A DNA stretch of 64,000 bases from NCBI GenBank assembly GCA_947454525.1, contig CANGJM010000006.1, forward strand, positions 62,001 to 126,000, given 5' to 3'. The DNA comes from Flavobacteriales bacterium (GTDB lineage Bacteria > Bacteroidota > Bacteroidia > Flavobacteriales_D > Crocinitomicaceae). A model generated the notes under the pieces. That model had not been told where the DNA came from. It saw only the letters and a list, made by a program, of their open reading frames with translations, and did no database searches. A program made the translations under genes and the position numbers. Positions 8,652 to 17,746 of this stretch are shown one piece after another; positions within the stretch are counted from its first letter, which is position 1, and each line of letters starts with the position of its first letter.

Positions 8652-10049
8652 TTAGTCTAAAGAACCAATCATTTTAGATGGATCAACATATAAGTCGTAT
8701 TCTTCGGCGGTTACGTGACCGAGTCCAACGGCTGCTTCTTTCAACGTTGTGCCGTTTTTGTGTGCATATTTTGCAATTTCAGCCGCTTTGTAGTAACCAA
8801 TTTTCGTGTTAAGTGCTGTGACCAACATGAGTGAATTATCTAAGTGTTTTTTCACTACCGGTAAATTTGCTTCAATTCCTGCGGCACAATTATCCGTAAA
8901 GGAAACACATGCATCACCGATTAATCGAGCAGACTGCAGGACATTCGCTGCAATAACTGGTTTGAAAACATTTAATTCGAAGTGACCATTTGACCCAGCA
9001 ATAGAAACCGTAACATCGTTCCCCATCACTTGCGCGCAGACCATTGTTAATGCTTCTGGTTGAGTTGGATTAACTTTTCCAGGCATGATCGATGATCCTG
9101 GTTCATTGTCAGGAATGATGATTTCACCAATTCCACATCTTGGTCCAGATGACAACATGCGTATATCATTCGCAATTTTCATCAAAGAAACCGCTGATCT
9201 TTTCAATGCGCCAGATAATTCTACCATTGCATCATGAGCAGCTAGTGCTTCAAATTTATTCGCAGCTGTAACAAAAGGAAGTCCAGTAAACTCAGCGATT
9301 TTTTTCGCGACAAGCACATCGTATCCTTTCGGTGTATTTAATCCTGTTCCAACAGCAGTTCCACCAAGTGCTAATTCACCGACAACCACTAGCGCATTGT
9401 TAATGGCACGAATGGAATAATCTATTTGTGCAACGTAACCACTGAATTCTTGTCCAAGTGTTAACGGAGTTGCATCCATGAAGTGCGTTCTACCCGTTTT
9501 CACGATGTTCTTGAATGCTTCTACTTTCGTTTGAAGGGCATTTCTCAAATGTAATAAACCAGGTAAAGTTGTTTCCACGGTCATTTTGTATGCTGCGATA
9601 TGCATCGCGGTAGGATAGGTGTCATTCGAAGATTGTGATTTATTCACATCATCATTCGGGTTTAGCACTTTTTCCTCGTCTAATAAATTCCCTCCTTGAA
9701 GCACATGTCCACGGTTGGCGATGACTTCATTACAGTTCATATTGGATTGTGTTCCCGAACCGGTTTGCCAAATAACTAATGGAAACTCAGCATCATGTTG
9801 TCCGGTTAGGACTTCGTCACACACTTTTGAAATGAGGTCTCGTTTTTCAATAGAAAGGACTCCAAGATCATGATTTGCATGTGCAGCAGCCTTTTTCAAA
9901 TAGGCAAATGCGTGAATTATTTCCGTAGGCATGGAACCTTCGGGTCCAATTTTAAAGTTGTTTCTAGAACGTTCTGTTTGTGCTCCCCAATAACGATTTG
10001 CTGGTACATTCACCTCGCCCATCGTGTCTTTTTCGATCCTAAATTCCAT
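8652..10049 (-). CDS. fumC: Class II fumarate hydratase
   Basis: The enzyme interconverts fumarate and malate in the TCA cycle without an iron-sulfur cluster. It is 465 residues, typical of FumC. Family motifs are complete: [47 protein letters not shown], and the signature loop [16 protein letters not shown] carrying the catalytic Ser. A divergent promoter region is shared with the small gene at 10116. With icd and sdhCAB it gives three TCA steps in this window, each in a separate transcription unit. Confidence 0.96.
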   Translation of the reverse strand: MEFRIEKDTMGEVNVPANRYWGAQTERSRNNFKIGPEGSMPTEIIHAFAYLKKAAAHANHDLGVLSIEKRDLISKVCDEVLTGQHDAEFPLVIWQTGSGTQSNMNCNEVIANRGHVLQGGNLLDEEKVLNPNDDVNKSQSSNDTYPTAMHIAAYKMTVETTLPGLLHLRNALQTKVEAFKNIVKTGRTHFMDATPLTLGQEFSGYVAQIDYSIRAINNALVVVGELALGGTAVGTGLNTPKGYDVLVAKKIAEFTGLPFVTAANKFEALAAHDAMVELSGALKRSAVSLMKIANDIRMLSSGPRCGIGEIIIPDNEPGSSIMPGKVNPTQPEALTMVCAQVMGNDVTVSIAGSNGHFELNVFKPVIAANVLQSARLIGDACVSFTDNCAAGIEANLPVVKKHLDNSLMLVTALNTKIGYYKAAEIAKYAHKNGTTLKEAAVGLGHVTAEEYDLYVDPSKMIGSLD

Positions 10050-10077
10050 TTTTTAGTGTATTGTAAATTAAATTGTT

Positions 10078-10108
10078 TAATTTTGAAGTGTATTCAAACA
10101 CAAAAATA
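10078..10108. promoter_or_regulatory. Divergent -7 elements of fumC and the 10116 gene
   Basis: TATTTTTG on the minus strand (10101-10108) points toward fumC. TAATTTTG on the plus strand (10078-10085) points toward the small gene at 10116. Both fit TAnnTTTG and their promoters interleave. Confidence 0.5.
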
Positions 10109-10115
10109 ATAGAAG

Positions 10116-10274
10116 ATGAGCACTTTCGGCATTGTATTGTTTCTTTTAATTGGTGGGATGGCATTTTGGATGCTTTTATTCTTATTAGGATTCATCCTTC
10201 CTTATTGGTTAACCCTTGGTTTATTCGAGCAATTACGTCCGAAACGTATCTTCGAAGAGAAAGAAGAAAAATAA
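10116..10274 (+). CDS. Very small membrane protein, unknown function
   Basis: This 52-codon gene reads MSTFGIVLFLLIGGMAFWM followed by a second hydrophobic stretch and a charged tail (LRPKRIFEEKEEK). That pattern is one long or two short membrane segments plus a cytoplasmic tail. It has a good -7 element 30 nt upstream (10078-10085) and a strong terminator 26 nt downstream. Both make a real transcription unit likely despite the short length. I do not recognise the family. Confidence 0.6.
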   Translation: MSTFGIVLFLLIGGMAFWMLLFLLGFILPYWLTLGLFEQLRPKRIFEEKEEK

Positions 10275-10292
10275 TTCAAAATAAATTCGATA

Positions 10293-10320
10293 AAAAAAGC
10301 GCCTAGAGGCGCTTTTTTTG
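10293..10320. terminator. Bidirectional intrinsic terminator
   Basis: GCGCC-TAGA-GGCGC (10300-10313) is flanked by an A-run on the left and a T-run on the right. It ends the small gene at 10116-10274 and could work on both strands. Confidence 0.85.
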
Positions 10321-10712
10321 TTTTGAAGAAGTTCGTTTGTGTTTCGCTGAGCTCGTCGGTTGTTATATTATTTTCATCTTACCCACCAGCAATCATTGGC
10401 TGTATTGGTTCTAAAAACGAGTGAAATTGAAATGAAAAACCCAAGAAATGAATAAACAGTGGTAAGGTTTTTTAAATATGTGACGTTGGGAAAAAAGTGA
10501 ATTTCTAAAAAACTTTGAGCGCGGTTAGAAGTCCAATATCGAAAAATTCTTTCCAAGGCATTCGTGCCTTATCACTTTTGTGAATCGTAAAAATAAAAGG
10601 AAAGTCATTTTTTTGGATTATCGTTATTCATCGTTATTCATTAGAGCGCAAAGCTAAAAAGAAAGTGGTTAAAGAAAAAAAATGTAATTTCGAATATCAA
10701 ATTTATTCGCAT
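10321..10712. other. Intergenic region upstream of kynA
   Basis: This 392-bp stretch holds no gene I can support. It has a tandem TCGTTATTCA repeat (10621-10640) and a minus-strand TAGCTTTG (10649-10656). A 60-codon minus-strand reading frame (10374-10556) with only a TTG start could be a decayed gene. A CACTTTTG at 10571-10578 is a weak candidate -7 element for kynA. Confidence 0.4.
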
Positions 10713-11657
10713 ATGGAAATCACAAAAGAATTATTAGAAAAGCTCAATCAAAAGTATGCGTCATTAGGTGAAAATGTGTCATCTTATTTAGAAGGACTTC
10801 TACATACAGATGTAACAACCTACTGGGACTACATTCAATTAGACACATTACTAACCTTACAAAAACCGAAAACACATTTCCCAGATGAAACGATTTTCAT
10901 CATGTACCATCAAATTACAGAGTTGTATTTTAAGTTGGCATTGCGGGAATTTGAGCAAATTGGAGAAAAGCAAGAGTTGACAAAAGCTTATTTCGTATCA
11001 CGTGTCACTCGTATTAATCGGTATTTCGATGCGCTTATTAAGAGTTTTGAGATCATGATTGACGGCATGGATCGGGAAGAGTTTTTGCAATTCCGCATGG
11101 CCTTACTTCCTGCAAGTGGATTTCAATCAGCCCAATACCGACAAATAGAAATTTACAGCACAGATTTCATTCAGTTGGTTGCCAAAGATCGTCGTGCACA
11201 ATTCGCTCGTTCTTCTGAAATCGTTGATATGTTTGAGCACATCTATTGGAAAGAGGGAGCAACCGAGGCGGCAACTGGAAAAAAAACATTGACGTTGATT
11301 CAATTCGAGGAAAAATACCGTTCCGCTTTCATTGCACAAGGCGAACAATGCAGGACTAAAAATTTATGGCAATCCTACTTAAGACTTAGTCCGGAGGACC
11401 AAGAAGACGAAGAAGTAAAAAATGTTTTACGAGAAAACGACACCAATGTGAATGTGAATTGGCCTTTAGCACACTATAAATCTGCCGTGAGGTATTTAGC
11501 ACGAGACGCGAGTGATATTGCGGCAACTGGCGGAACGAATTGGCAGAAGTATTTACCTCCACGTTTTCAAAAGAGAATTTTTTACCCAAGTTTATGGACG
11601 ACAGAACAACATGAAAACTGGGGAAAATCTTGGGTGGAAGCTTCGTTAAATAAGTAA
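10713..11657 (+). CDS. kynA: Tryptophan 2,3-dioxygenase
   Basis: This haem enzyme opens the indole ring of tryptophan to give N-formylkynurenine, the first step of the kynurenine pathway. From the ATG at 10713 it is 314 residues; an upstream in-frame GTG at 10665 would add a basic, unconserved-looking stretch. His66 in YHQITELYFK fits the distal active-site His. LLPASGFQSAQYRQIE (131-146) is the family signature, and His254 in AHYKSAVRYLARD fits the haem ligand, followed by the ATGGTNW loop. Kynureninase lies 21 kb away in the same orientation. No formamidase or kynurenine monooxygenase is in the window. Confidence 0.92.
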   Translation: MEITKELLEKLNQKYASLGENVSSYLEGLLHTDVTTYWDYIQLDTLLTLQKPKTHFPDETIFIMYHQITELYFKLALREFEQIGEKQELTKAYFVSRVTRINRYFDALIKSFEIMIDGMDREEFLQFRMALLPASGFQSAQYRQIEIYSTDFIQLVAKDRRAQFARSSEIVDMFEHIYWKEGATEAATGKKTLTLIQFEEKYRSAFIAQGEQCRTKNLWQSYLRLSPEDQEDEEVKNVLRENDTNVNVNWPLAHYKSAVRYLARDASDIAATGGTNWQKYLPPRFQKRIFYPSLWTTEQHENWGKSWVEASLNK

Positions 11658-11660
11658 ACG

Positions 11661-13379
11661 TTAATTTACCACAGATTTCAAGTAAATCTGAGAGAAATCG
11701 ATGATTCCAGAAGGATTCATTTCAAATCCCCGAACACGTAAATTTATTAAAACAAAAAAGTCTTCGGAAAAGATGGGGAGAATGGCATTTTCGTTCGTGA
11801 TGATTTCTTCACATGCTTGCTGATAGCGAATTTTTTGACGCATATCAGAAGTTGAAATTGAATTCAAATACAACCGATTAAAGCGAGTATTGTAAAAGTT
11901 GTTTCCAAAAGTATTTGTACCAGGACTTTGAAAGAATAAACGCAGATAGGATTCTGCATCGGGATAATCACCAACCCATCCTGCTTTCCATAATTGTGCC
12001 ATTCCGTTTTTAATGCGCTTGTCGCGCTCTTTCGTTCCAACGTATTCAACTTCAATTCGAATGCCTAGTCCAGATTTTAATTGTCGACAAACTTCTTGGC
12101 ACCAAAGGTCTGCATTGCTTCCTTTTTGGGCATTCACCAAAAACGAAACAGGTGGGAAAGGATGTTTCTCATCATAGCCAGCTTCTTTTAAATACGTTCT
12201 TGCGCGTATTATATCTTGATCAATGATTCCGAGGTGTGGATTGGAATAGTATGCACAGGAAGGAATAAACCCACGGTTTATTACTTGTCCATCGCCACTT
12301 AATATGTCGTTACAAATACGATTTTTATCTAAAGCAAATTGGAACGCTTTGCGAACAAGTGGATTGTCAAAAGGCTTGGCTTTCAGGTTCCAAGCAAGGT
12401 AATGTATTTTAGATGCTTTTTGAATATGCACTCGGTGTAGTAGGTTTTTCCCCTTTTTAGCGTCGGTCAAGGTACCAAATGCTTTTTCTAACTCATTTGC
12501 TGGTAAATCAAAGAGCAGGTCTACCTTTTCTTTAGAAAAAAGCGGATATTCTTGTGATAATTTTGTGTTAGTCAGCACGTGAACTTCATCTAAGTATGGC
12601 AGCTGGTTTCCAAAGTTATCCTGCATCCAATAATCTTTGTTTTTCGCTAACTGAATTTCAGTACTAGAAGTTGAGTTGATATAAAATGGACCAGATCCAA
12701 CTGGGTGATTACTTAATTGTTTGCCGTAATATGTCCATGAGCTTTTTGATAAAATTCCTAAACTTGGGTGGCTTAATAGTTGTTTGAAGTTATTGTATGG
12801 TTTCGTTAAGTGTATTTCTAACTCGTAATCATTAATAATTCGAATTCCATCAACGGTTGATTTTTCTGGAAGTAAGCCTTTATTGTAGAAAGATTCAGAA
12901 CCCTGAATCTTTCCCATTAAAAGAGATCCAGATTGATTAAGTGGATTTTTTGAGCATGCAAAACTGAATGTGAACGCAACATCTTCCGCGGTCAATTCCC
13001 GAGAGGAACCCGCCCTAAAACAATCGTCTTCATGGAAAAGAACGCCTCGTTTTAGTTTTATTTTAACCCGTTTTCCGTCATTGCTGAAACGGATGTCTTT
13101 TGCCAAATAATTTTGAATCGTTCCTTTCGAATCCGACTGTTTCACGAGTGGATCAAACAATTGACTAATAATTCTTAATTCGGAGAGCGAGTTTGTTTCC
13201 AGCGGAAACAAACTAATTAAGGGCTCTGGAAGGGAATAAGAAAACACGCCACCGTAAACACGGTCTCCTTTTGCTAAAGTGTTCGAATACTTCCCACGAT
13301 AAAAGAATAACGTAAGTATAACAATGACAATCCCGGCAAATAGAAGTGGAATTTTAGCGCGTTCAATGGTTCGTTTCAT
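11661..13379 (-). CDS. ABC transporter substrate-binding protein, family 5 (peptide type)
   Basis: The 572-residue protein has the family 5 extracellular solute-binding fold. After an N-terminal membrane helix (about 9-27) come YGGVFSYSLPEP, the GTIQNYLAKDIRFSNDGKRV block, ELTAEDVAFTF, HPVGSGPFYI and LVRKAFQFALDKNRI, in family order. Such proteins bind oligopeptides, nickel or related solutes. The helix has no clear cleavage site or lipobox, so the protein may stay anchored. No permease or ATPase gene is nearby, which leaves substrate and partner open. The gene ends 3 nt from the kynA stop on the opposite strand. Confidence 0.85.
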   Translation of the reverse strand: MKRTIERAKIPLLFAGIVIVILTLFFYRGKYSNTLAKGDRVYGGVFSYSLPEPLISLFPLETNSLSELRIISQLFDPLVKQSDSKGTIQNYLAKDIRFSNDGKRVKIKLKRGVLFHEDDCFRAGSSRELTAEDVAFTFSFACSKNPLNQSGSLLMGKIQGSESFYNKGLLPEKSTVDGIRIINDYELEIHLTKPYNNFKQLLSHPSLGILSKSSWTYYGKQLSNHPVGSGPFYINSTSSTEIQLAKNKDYWMQDNFGNQLPYLDEVHVLTNTKLSQEYPLFSKEKVDLLFDLPANELEKAFGTLTDAKKGKNLLHRVHIQKASKIHYLAWNLKAKPFDNPLVRKAFQFALDKNRICNDILSGDGQVINRGFIPSCAYYSNPHLGIIDQDIIRARTYLKEAGYDEKHPFPPVSFLVNAQKGSNADLWCQEVCRQLKSGLGIRIEVEYVGTKERDKRIKNGMAQLWKAGWVGDYPDAESYLRLFFQSPGTNTFGNNFYNTRFNRLYLNSISTSDMRQKIRYQQACEEIITNENAILPIFSEDFFVLINLRVRGFEMNPSGIIDFSQIYLKSVVN

Positions 13380-13417
13380 TTTCTACGATTAAATCCCAGA
13401 CTGGACCAGCTTACTAT

Positions 13418-15769
13418 TTACTCAGCAACGAGGTGTAAAAACCCGTGTCCGGTAATTTCTTGTCCTGAAATATTGTAACCAGTATACTTATAGAAATAGA
13501 CTCCTTCGTTTGCAATGACTCCATTGATTTTTCCATCCCAAGTTGGGTTGTTGTTAACTAAGTCGTCACTGCTTTTTTCAAAAATCACATTTCCCCAACG
13601 GTTAATGATAGTAAGTTCTAATTTAACCACATTTTTTGATTTCAAGAAGTAGGTGTCATTATTCCCATCAATTCCAGGAGTAAATACATTTGGCGCTTCC
13701 ACTTCAGGTATTGGATAGAAACAACTACCATCATCCACGATTGCTCCAGCATCGTAGTTCAACGCATTTGGATCGGTACAACCTGTTTGGTAAATACATG
13801 AGCCGTTATCAACATTCGCTCCAGCGTTATAGTTTAATGCAATAGGATCAGTACAGCCACAAACATCCACCTGGATAAGGTAGTAAGCGGTGTCTGAACA
13901 TTGTGCACTTTGGAAAGCAACCAGTTGAACAGTATACATTCCGAAAGGACCGGTGTATGTATGCGATACATTATTTTGATTTGCACTTGTTGCGGTTTGT
14001 GTATCTCCGAAATTCCAGGAATAATTAATGGCATTCAAACTGTTATTTTGGAAGACGACATCAAACGGTGCACACCCTTGAATAGGTGTTCCGGTAAATT
14101 CAGCATCTGGTGCGTTTTGAATTCCTACAAATGCACTATCAGAAACAGAACAAACGTTGTCCTCTACTGTAATATAATACCAACCAGATGGAATGTTTTG
14201 CCAAACCGATGCATCAATAAATCCATTTGGACCTGGACCTGTCCACGTGTAGGTTGGAACACCATTTAAACCACTTGCCATCACGGAAACAAATCCTGTT
14301 GGTTGACACGTGGCCAATCCAGTGAAAATTGTATCAATCGCAATGGTTTGATTCAAGATCAAACTCACCGTGTCGGTTTGTGAAAAGTTACAGTTGTCTG
14401 TTGCGGTCACTAAATATTGAATGGTACCATTTTGACTTATCGAACCGATAATGGTATCATTCGTGCTTATCGGCACACCGGATATACTGGTCCACTCATA
14501 TTGGTAAGGCGCATATCCACCAAATGCGGATGCGCTGAGCGGAACACTATCATTTGCACAGAAGATAGTTAAATCTGTTTCTGTAATATTGATAATAGGA
14601 CCTTCGCCAATGTAAATTGTTCCGGAGGAAATAATGGTATCCCCACACGGATTAATGATTTCAACAGAAATAACTACAGATTCAAATCCTTCAGCAACGT
14701 TGTCTTGGATAGGCGTCAAGTTAATAATAACGGTATCTTCTCCAGGTAAAAACGTAATTGGGTTAATCAAGTTATTATAGTCAACGCCTTCTTGTGCAAC
14801 TCCACCAATAGTGTAGTTGATGATTAACGTGTCGTTTGTTTGTCCAGCCGGACGCGTAAAGATGAAGTCAGCAAAAGTACATCCCTCAACAATCGTTGTG
14901 TCTCCAGAAACAGTTGCAACTGCCACATCTACAGCAGCCGAGCTGAAACTTCCAGCTTCTAGGAATACACCAGAATCATAAGATTGATCTCCAACATTCG
15001 AGATAGCTAATTTAATGTGGTAAAGTTGATTACACTGAACTGACGCAGCGGCAGTTAATTTCACGGTTGTTCCATCATATTGAATGGCGTCACCATATGT
15101 TAGTGTGGACGCATTTTCATTAAATACATAATATGCTGTATTAGAAACATCACCTACATTGTTGATGGTTACTGGAATCCCTCCAGGAATGGTCGCAATG
15201 TTTACCCCTCCGTTTGGATAGCCCGCTTGCACGTAAGTACCCGTGATACCTGGACCCCAAAGAAATAATCCGAAGGCATCATTAAAAGATGATGGAGAAA
15301 ATTCCGGATATTCATCTGATCCGAACATGTAATTAAAAATAACGGAATCTCCTTGCGGAATAAAGTCGAATTCTAAAACCACACCATTTGTTACACTACC
15401 TGCAGCAATGTCATTCAAGTGCGGATCCGAAGTAACCATAGGTGTTGGCGGATTATTATTCGTAAAAGAACTTTGAAGATTAGGACCAATTGCACCAATG
15501 GCATTTCCAGTTGTCAAGATTAGACCACTATCAATCGGAAAGGCTGGATTTGTACTTGTAAAGAAACCGACATTTCCTTGAGGAACATTTGCTAAAAGTG
15601 GATCTCCATTGATGGTTACGTTTAATGCGGTAACACCAAATCCAAGCAACACGTTATCAACAAGTTGTTGAGGTGATTGGGCAGTTGAAACGGTGATTGG
15701 TTGAGCGAAAGAAAGGGTATTAACCAAGGTAAATACACCTAAAAAAAATGTGCGTAAAGAGTTCATCAT
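13418..15769 (-). CDS. T9SS type B cell-surface protein (choice-of-anchor L, Calx-beta, PKD)
   Basis: The 783-residue secreted protein starts MMNSLRTFFLGVFTLVNTLS with signal cleavage likely after FAQ. Domains in order: a choice-of-anchor L region (about 20-275, with FGSDEYPEF and NDAFGLFLWGP), a Calx-beta-like region (about 285-400), Ig/PKD-like modules (about 400-635), two Cys-containing repeats of the CTDPxALNYxAGAxVDxGSC type (about 638-686) and a gliding-motility-associated type B C-terminal domain (about 690-783, from APNVFTPGIDG to GHGFLHLVAE). It should be exported by the type 9 system to the surface; an adhesin-like role is inferred. TAATTTTG at 15821-15828 is its likely -7 element. 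Confidence 0.88.
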   Translation of the reverse strand: MMNSLRTFFLGVFTLVNTLSFAQPITVSTAQSPQQLVDNVLLGFGVTALNVTINGDPLLANVPQGNVGFFTSTNPAFPIDSGLILTTGNAIGAIGPNLQSSFTNNNPPTPMVTSDPHLNDIAAGSVTNGVVLEFDFIPQGDSVIFNYMFGSDEYPEFSPSSFNDAFGLFLWGPGITGTYVQAGYPNGGVNIATIPGGIPVTINNVGDVSNTAYYVFNENASTLTYGDAIQYDGTTVKLTAAASVQCNQLYHIKLAISNVGDQSYDSGVFLEAGSFSSAAVDVAVATVSGDTTIVEGCTFADFIFTRPAGQTNDTLIINYTIGGVAQEGVDYNNLINPITFLPGEDTVIINLTPIQDNVAEGFESVVISVEIINPCGDTIISSGTIYIGEGPIINITETDLTIFCANDSVPLSASAFGGYAPYQYEWTSISGVPISTNDTIIGSISQNGTIQYLVTATDNCNFSQTDTVSLILNQTIAIDTIFTGLATCQPTGFVSVMASGLNGVPTYTWTGPGPNGFIDASVWQNIPSGWYYITVEDNVCSVSDSAFVGIQNAPDAEFTGTPIQGCAPFDVVFQNNSLNAINYSWNFGDTQTATSANQNNVSHTYTGPFGMYTVQLVAFQSAQCSDTAYYLIQVDVCGCTDPIALNYNAGANVDNGSCIYQTGCTDPNALNYDAGAIVDDGSCFYPIPEVEAPNVFTPGIDGNNDTYFLKSKNVVKLELTIINRWGNVIFEKSSDDLVNNNPTWDGKINGVIANEGVYFYKYTGYNISGQEITGHGFLHLVAE

Positions 15770-15820
15770 AATCTATCGAATTGACACTAAGACCATTTGT
15801 TCATAAGAATGGTTGCATCA

Positions 15821-15828
15821 CAAAATTA
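15821..15828 (-). promoter_or_regulatory. -7 element of the T9SS protein gene
   Basis: TAATTTTG fits the -7 consensus 51 nt upstream of the ATG at 15769, in the gap shared with the divergent M20 peptidase gene. Confidence 0.4.
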
Positions 15829-15891
15829 ATATAATGTTTGAATAACTAAAAATCAATGAATTTTCGCAACTTTGAGTCTCAAAAAAATGGC

Positions 15892-17292
15892 ATGAAAAAC
15901 ACACAAGATTACATACAAGGGAATAAAGATAAATTCTTAAAAGAGTTAATTGAATTATTGCGAATTCCATCGGTTTCTGCTGACCCAGTTTACAAGAATG
16001 ATGTTGCGCATTGTGCCGACGAATTAGCAAAACACATGAAGGAAATCGGATTGGATGCTGTGGAAATATGTCCAACCGCTGGACACCCAATTGTTTATGC
16101 GGAAAAAATTATAGACGCATCCTTACCAACCATTTTGGTTTATGGTCATTATGACGTGCAGCCTGCTGATCCAATTGAATTATGGACATCACCGCCATTT
16201 GAACCAGTCATCAAAGAAACTCCGATTCATCCAATGGGAGCAATTTTTGCGCGTGGTGCTTGTGATGACAAAGGACAAATGTTTATGCACGTGAAAGCGT
16301 TTGAAGCGATGTTGGCAAGCAACGAATTACCGTGTAACGTGAAATTTATGATTGAAGGCGAAGAGGAAGTGGGTAGTCCAAACCTTGCGATTTATGTCAA
16401 AGAAAATAAAGCAAAATTAGCCGCAGATATTATTTTGGTTTCCGATACAGGAATGTTGGCAAATGATGTTCCATCGATTACAACCGGATTAAGAGGGTTA
16501 AGTTATGTAGAAGTGGAAGTCGTTGGTCCAAATCGAGATTTACATTCCGGACTTTACGGTGGTTGTGTAGCAAATCCAATCAATATTTTAACAGAAATGA
16601 TTGCTTCCCTGCACGACGAAAACGGAAGAATTACCATTCCTGGTTTTTACGATACAGTGGAGGAATTGTCCGTTGAAGAAAGAACGGAAATGGCAAAAGC
16701 CCCTTTTTCAAACGAGGCATATTGTGCAGCGTTAAATATTGAAGAGACACATGGTGAAGCAACTTACTCTACCATGGAGCGCGGGTCGATTCGTCCAACC
16801 TTGGATGTAAACGGAATTTGGGGTGGATACATTGGTGAAGGCGCTAAAACAGTCATTGCATCGAAAGCACAAGCTAAAATTTCCATGCGTTTGGTTCCTC
16901 ATCAAACATCTGAGGAAATCACAGATTTATTCGTGAAACACTTCGAATCAATAGCACCAAAAAGTGTCCGTGTAAAAGTACACCCACATCATGGAGGAGA
17001 ACCTGTTGTTACACCAACAGATTCTATCGCTTACAAAGCAGCCAGTTTATCCTATGAAACCACATTTGGCAAAAAACCGATTCCAGTGAGAAGCGGAGGA
17101 AGTATTCCAATCATTGCGATGTTTGAACAAGAACTTGGACTTAAAACTATGATGATGGGATTTGGTCTAGATAGCGATGCCATTCACTCACCAAATGAGC
17201 ATTTCGGACTTTTCAATTATTACCGAGGTATTGAAACGATTCCTTATTTCTTCTCCAACTACACTAAATTGATGATGAATGAAAACGCTTAG
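15892..17292 (+). CDS. M20 family metallopeptidase (dipeptidase)
   Basis: The 466-residue zinc peptidase should cleave dipeptides or small peptides. The metal-ligand motifs are complete: YGHYDVQP (His, Asp), ARGACDDKGQ (bridging Asp), EGEEEVGSP (catalytic Glu and ligand Glu), SDTGM, and the C-terminal HSPNEHF His. A dimerisation domain sits between them. The start at 15892 (MKNTQDYIQ) is chosen over an in-frame ATG at 15856, because a CAACTTTG -7-like element at 15867-15874 lies between the two. No export signal is seen. Its end overlaps the next lipoprotein gene by 14 nt, so the two are translationally coupled. Confidence 0.92.
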   Translation: MKNTQDYIQGNKDKFLKELIELLRIPSVSADPVYKNDVAHCADELAKHMKEIGLDAVEICPTAGHPIVYAEKIIDASLPTILVYGHYDVQPADPIELWTSPPFEPVIKETPIHPMGAIFARGACDDKGQMFMHVKAFEAMLASNELPCNVKFMIEGEEEVGSPNLAIYVKENKAKLAADIILVSDTGMLANDVPSITTGLRGLSYVEVEVVGPNRDLHSGLYGGCVANPINILTEMIASLHDENGRITIPGFYDTVEELSVEERTEMAKAPFSNEAYCAALNIEETHGEATYSTMERGSIRPTLDVNGIWGGYIGEGAKTVIASKAQAKISMRLVPHQTSEEITDLFVKHFESIAPKSVRVKVHPHHGGEPVVTPTDSIAYKAASLSYETTFGKKPIPVRSGGSIPIIAMFEQELGLKTMMMGFGLDSDAIHSPNEHFGLFNYYRGIETIPYFFSNYTKLMMNENA

Positions 17293-17746
17293 TTTTCTTT
17301 TATTCCTTTTCCTTTTCTCGTCCTGTGCTACATTTGAAGATCCATTGGAGGTAGTGAGCTACGACATGAAAATGGAAAATTTAAATTTGGACGAGGCAGC
17401 ACTTCGTTTTAATACAACCATCCATAATAATACTTGGACACCCATCAAAATCCGACCGTCCACACTCGAATTGTATGTCGATGGCGAAAAATTAGGGGAT
17501 GTATACTTGGATGAAAAAATCCGACTAAAATCCAAAAAGGACAATGAAGTCAATGCGCTTGTGCATGTAAAATTTGCGGATGGAATATTGGGCAAACTTA
17601 TTCGATATCGCTTTAAAGAAACGGCGCAATTGGAATTACGTGGAAAAGTAAAAACCGGACTTTTATTCGTTCCTATTAAAATACCGGTAAATTATTCAAA
17701 GGTCGTTTCTCCGAAAACCCTAAATCTTAATCTAGACAATCAATAA
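17279..17746 (+). CDS. LEA14-like lipoprotein
   Basis: This 155-residue protein has a lipoprotein signal (MKTLSFLLFLFLFSSC, Cys16). One domain follows, similar to the LEA14/water-stress-hypersensitive-response fold: NLDEAALRFNTTIHNNTWTPIKI, then STLELYVDGEKLGDV and a downstream strand pattern ending in IPVNYSK. Bacterial members are often small lipoproteins of uncertain role. It overlaps the M20 peptidase gene by 14 nt upstream and polA by 1 nt downstream (TAATG). It is therefore probably in the same transcript, although a functional link is not evident. Confidence 0.75.
   Translation: MKTLSFLLFLFLFSSCATFEDPLEVVSYDMKMENLNLDEAALRFNTTIHNNTWTPIKIRPSTLELYVDGEKLGDVYLDEKIRLKSKKDNEVNALVHVKFADGILGKLIRYRFKETAQLELRGKVKTGLLFVPIKIPVNYSKVVSPKTLNLNLDNQ

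Noticed and set aside
10621..10640. Tandem TCGTTATTCA repeat
   Set aside because: Two copies of a 10-mer are too few to call a regulatory array or CRISPR; noted only as part of the kynA upstream region.
13901..14269. 122-codon plus-strand frame inside the T9SS protein gene
   Set aside because: It is antisense to a well-supported coding region, with Cys/Ile-rich composition typical of a shadow frame.
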